Source: Castor canadensis (lineage: Eukaryota; Chordata; Mammalia; Rodentia; Castoridae). Taken from it: a DNA stretch of 64,000 nt. The stretch covers positions 173,249,146 through 173,313,145 of the forward strand of contig NC_133386.1 in the NCBI RefSeq assembly GCF_047511655.1, read 5' to 3'. The translations under genes and the position numbers were made by a program. This document shows positions 63,914 to 64,000 of this stretch, one piece after another (positions within the stretch are counted from its first letter, which is position 1; each line of letters begins with the position of its first letter). Below the pieces are notes generated by a model, which saw nothing but the letters and a program-made list of their open reading frames with translations, was not told the DNA's origin and did not search any database.

Positions 63914-64000
63914 ATTATTGTTCTGATTTTGTGCTTCAGGATAAATGATTAATTTTCATTAAAGTTGAATATCAACTATTCAACTTTAAATAAGTTAGAA

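Larger units (their letters stand above)
52551..64000 (+). other. IFTAP: IFTAP intronic sequence downstream of the recognised exon(s)
   Basis: No further IFTAP coding exon was recognised. The stretch holds a MIR (52.76-52.93), a Tigger MITE (53.68-54.01), a full-length L1 (55.47-62.21), an L2 piece (62.53-62.86), a (TA)n tract, a MaLR-type LTR (63.38-63.82) and a (CA)n tract. The stretches 54.02-55.45 and 62.86-63.05 look unique with no evident feature. Confidence 0.6.

Overview
The window is a mammalian, non-muroid rodent RAG locus. Monomeric B1 (7SL-derived) SINEs and composite B1+ID SINEs point to a rodent. The composite type and the young L1 3' end suggest a castorimorph such as beaver, but that species guess is inference. 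The locus holds RAG1 (plus strand), RAG2 (minus strand, tail to tail with RAG1) and the 5' part of IFTAP (C11orf74/NWC, plus strand), the conserved third gene of the RAG locus.

Layout: 1-13.35 kb is 5' flank of RAG1, filled with SINEs, MaLR LTR fossils, L1 pieces and Tigger DNA-transposon remnants. RAG1 promoter and non-coding exon 1 lie at about 13.25-13.47 kb, the intron runs to 18120, and exon 2 carries the whole 1043-residue reading frame (18135-21266) followed by a long 3' UTR to a poly(A) signal near 24560. The 24.6-34.5 kb intergenic stretch has L1, L2, an LTR fossil and a 132-bp pure (AG)n tract. RAG2 is a single coding exon (36105-34522, 527 residues) with a splice acceptor just upstream of its ATG. 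About 0.35 kb beyond that acceptor is a CpG-bearing promoter with two inverted ZNF143-type motifs, most likely the IFTAP promoter. A long IFTAP intron follows to the first IFTAP coding exon at 52286-52441, with a possible 30-nt exon at 52521-52550. The remaining IFTAP intron carries a full-length, minus-strand L1 (55468-62214) with a perfect 14-bp target-site duplication.

Function: RAG1 and RAG2 form the V(D)J recombinase. RAG1 carries the DDE catalytic triad (D603, D711 and E965 verified by codon position), and RAG2 carries the Kelch propeller and the H3K4me3-reading PHD finger. IFTAP is an intraflagellar-transport-associated protein whose transcription unit runs antisense to the RAG2 5' region. 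Both RAG reading frames are intact and of normal length. No unknown multi-gene system was found. The less described material is regulatory (ZNF143 pair, CTCF-like site, E-box/RUNX/FOX cluster) and structural (short duplications, palindrome, very short L1 insertions).
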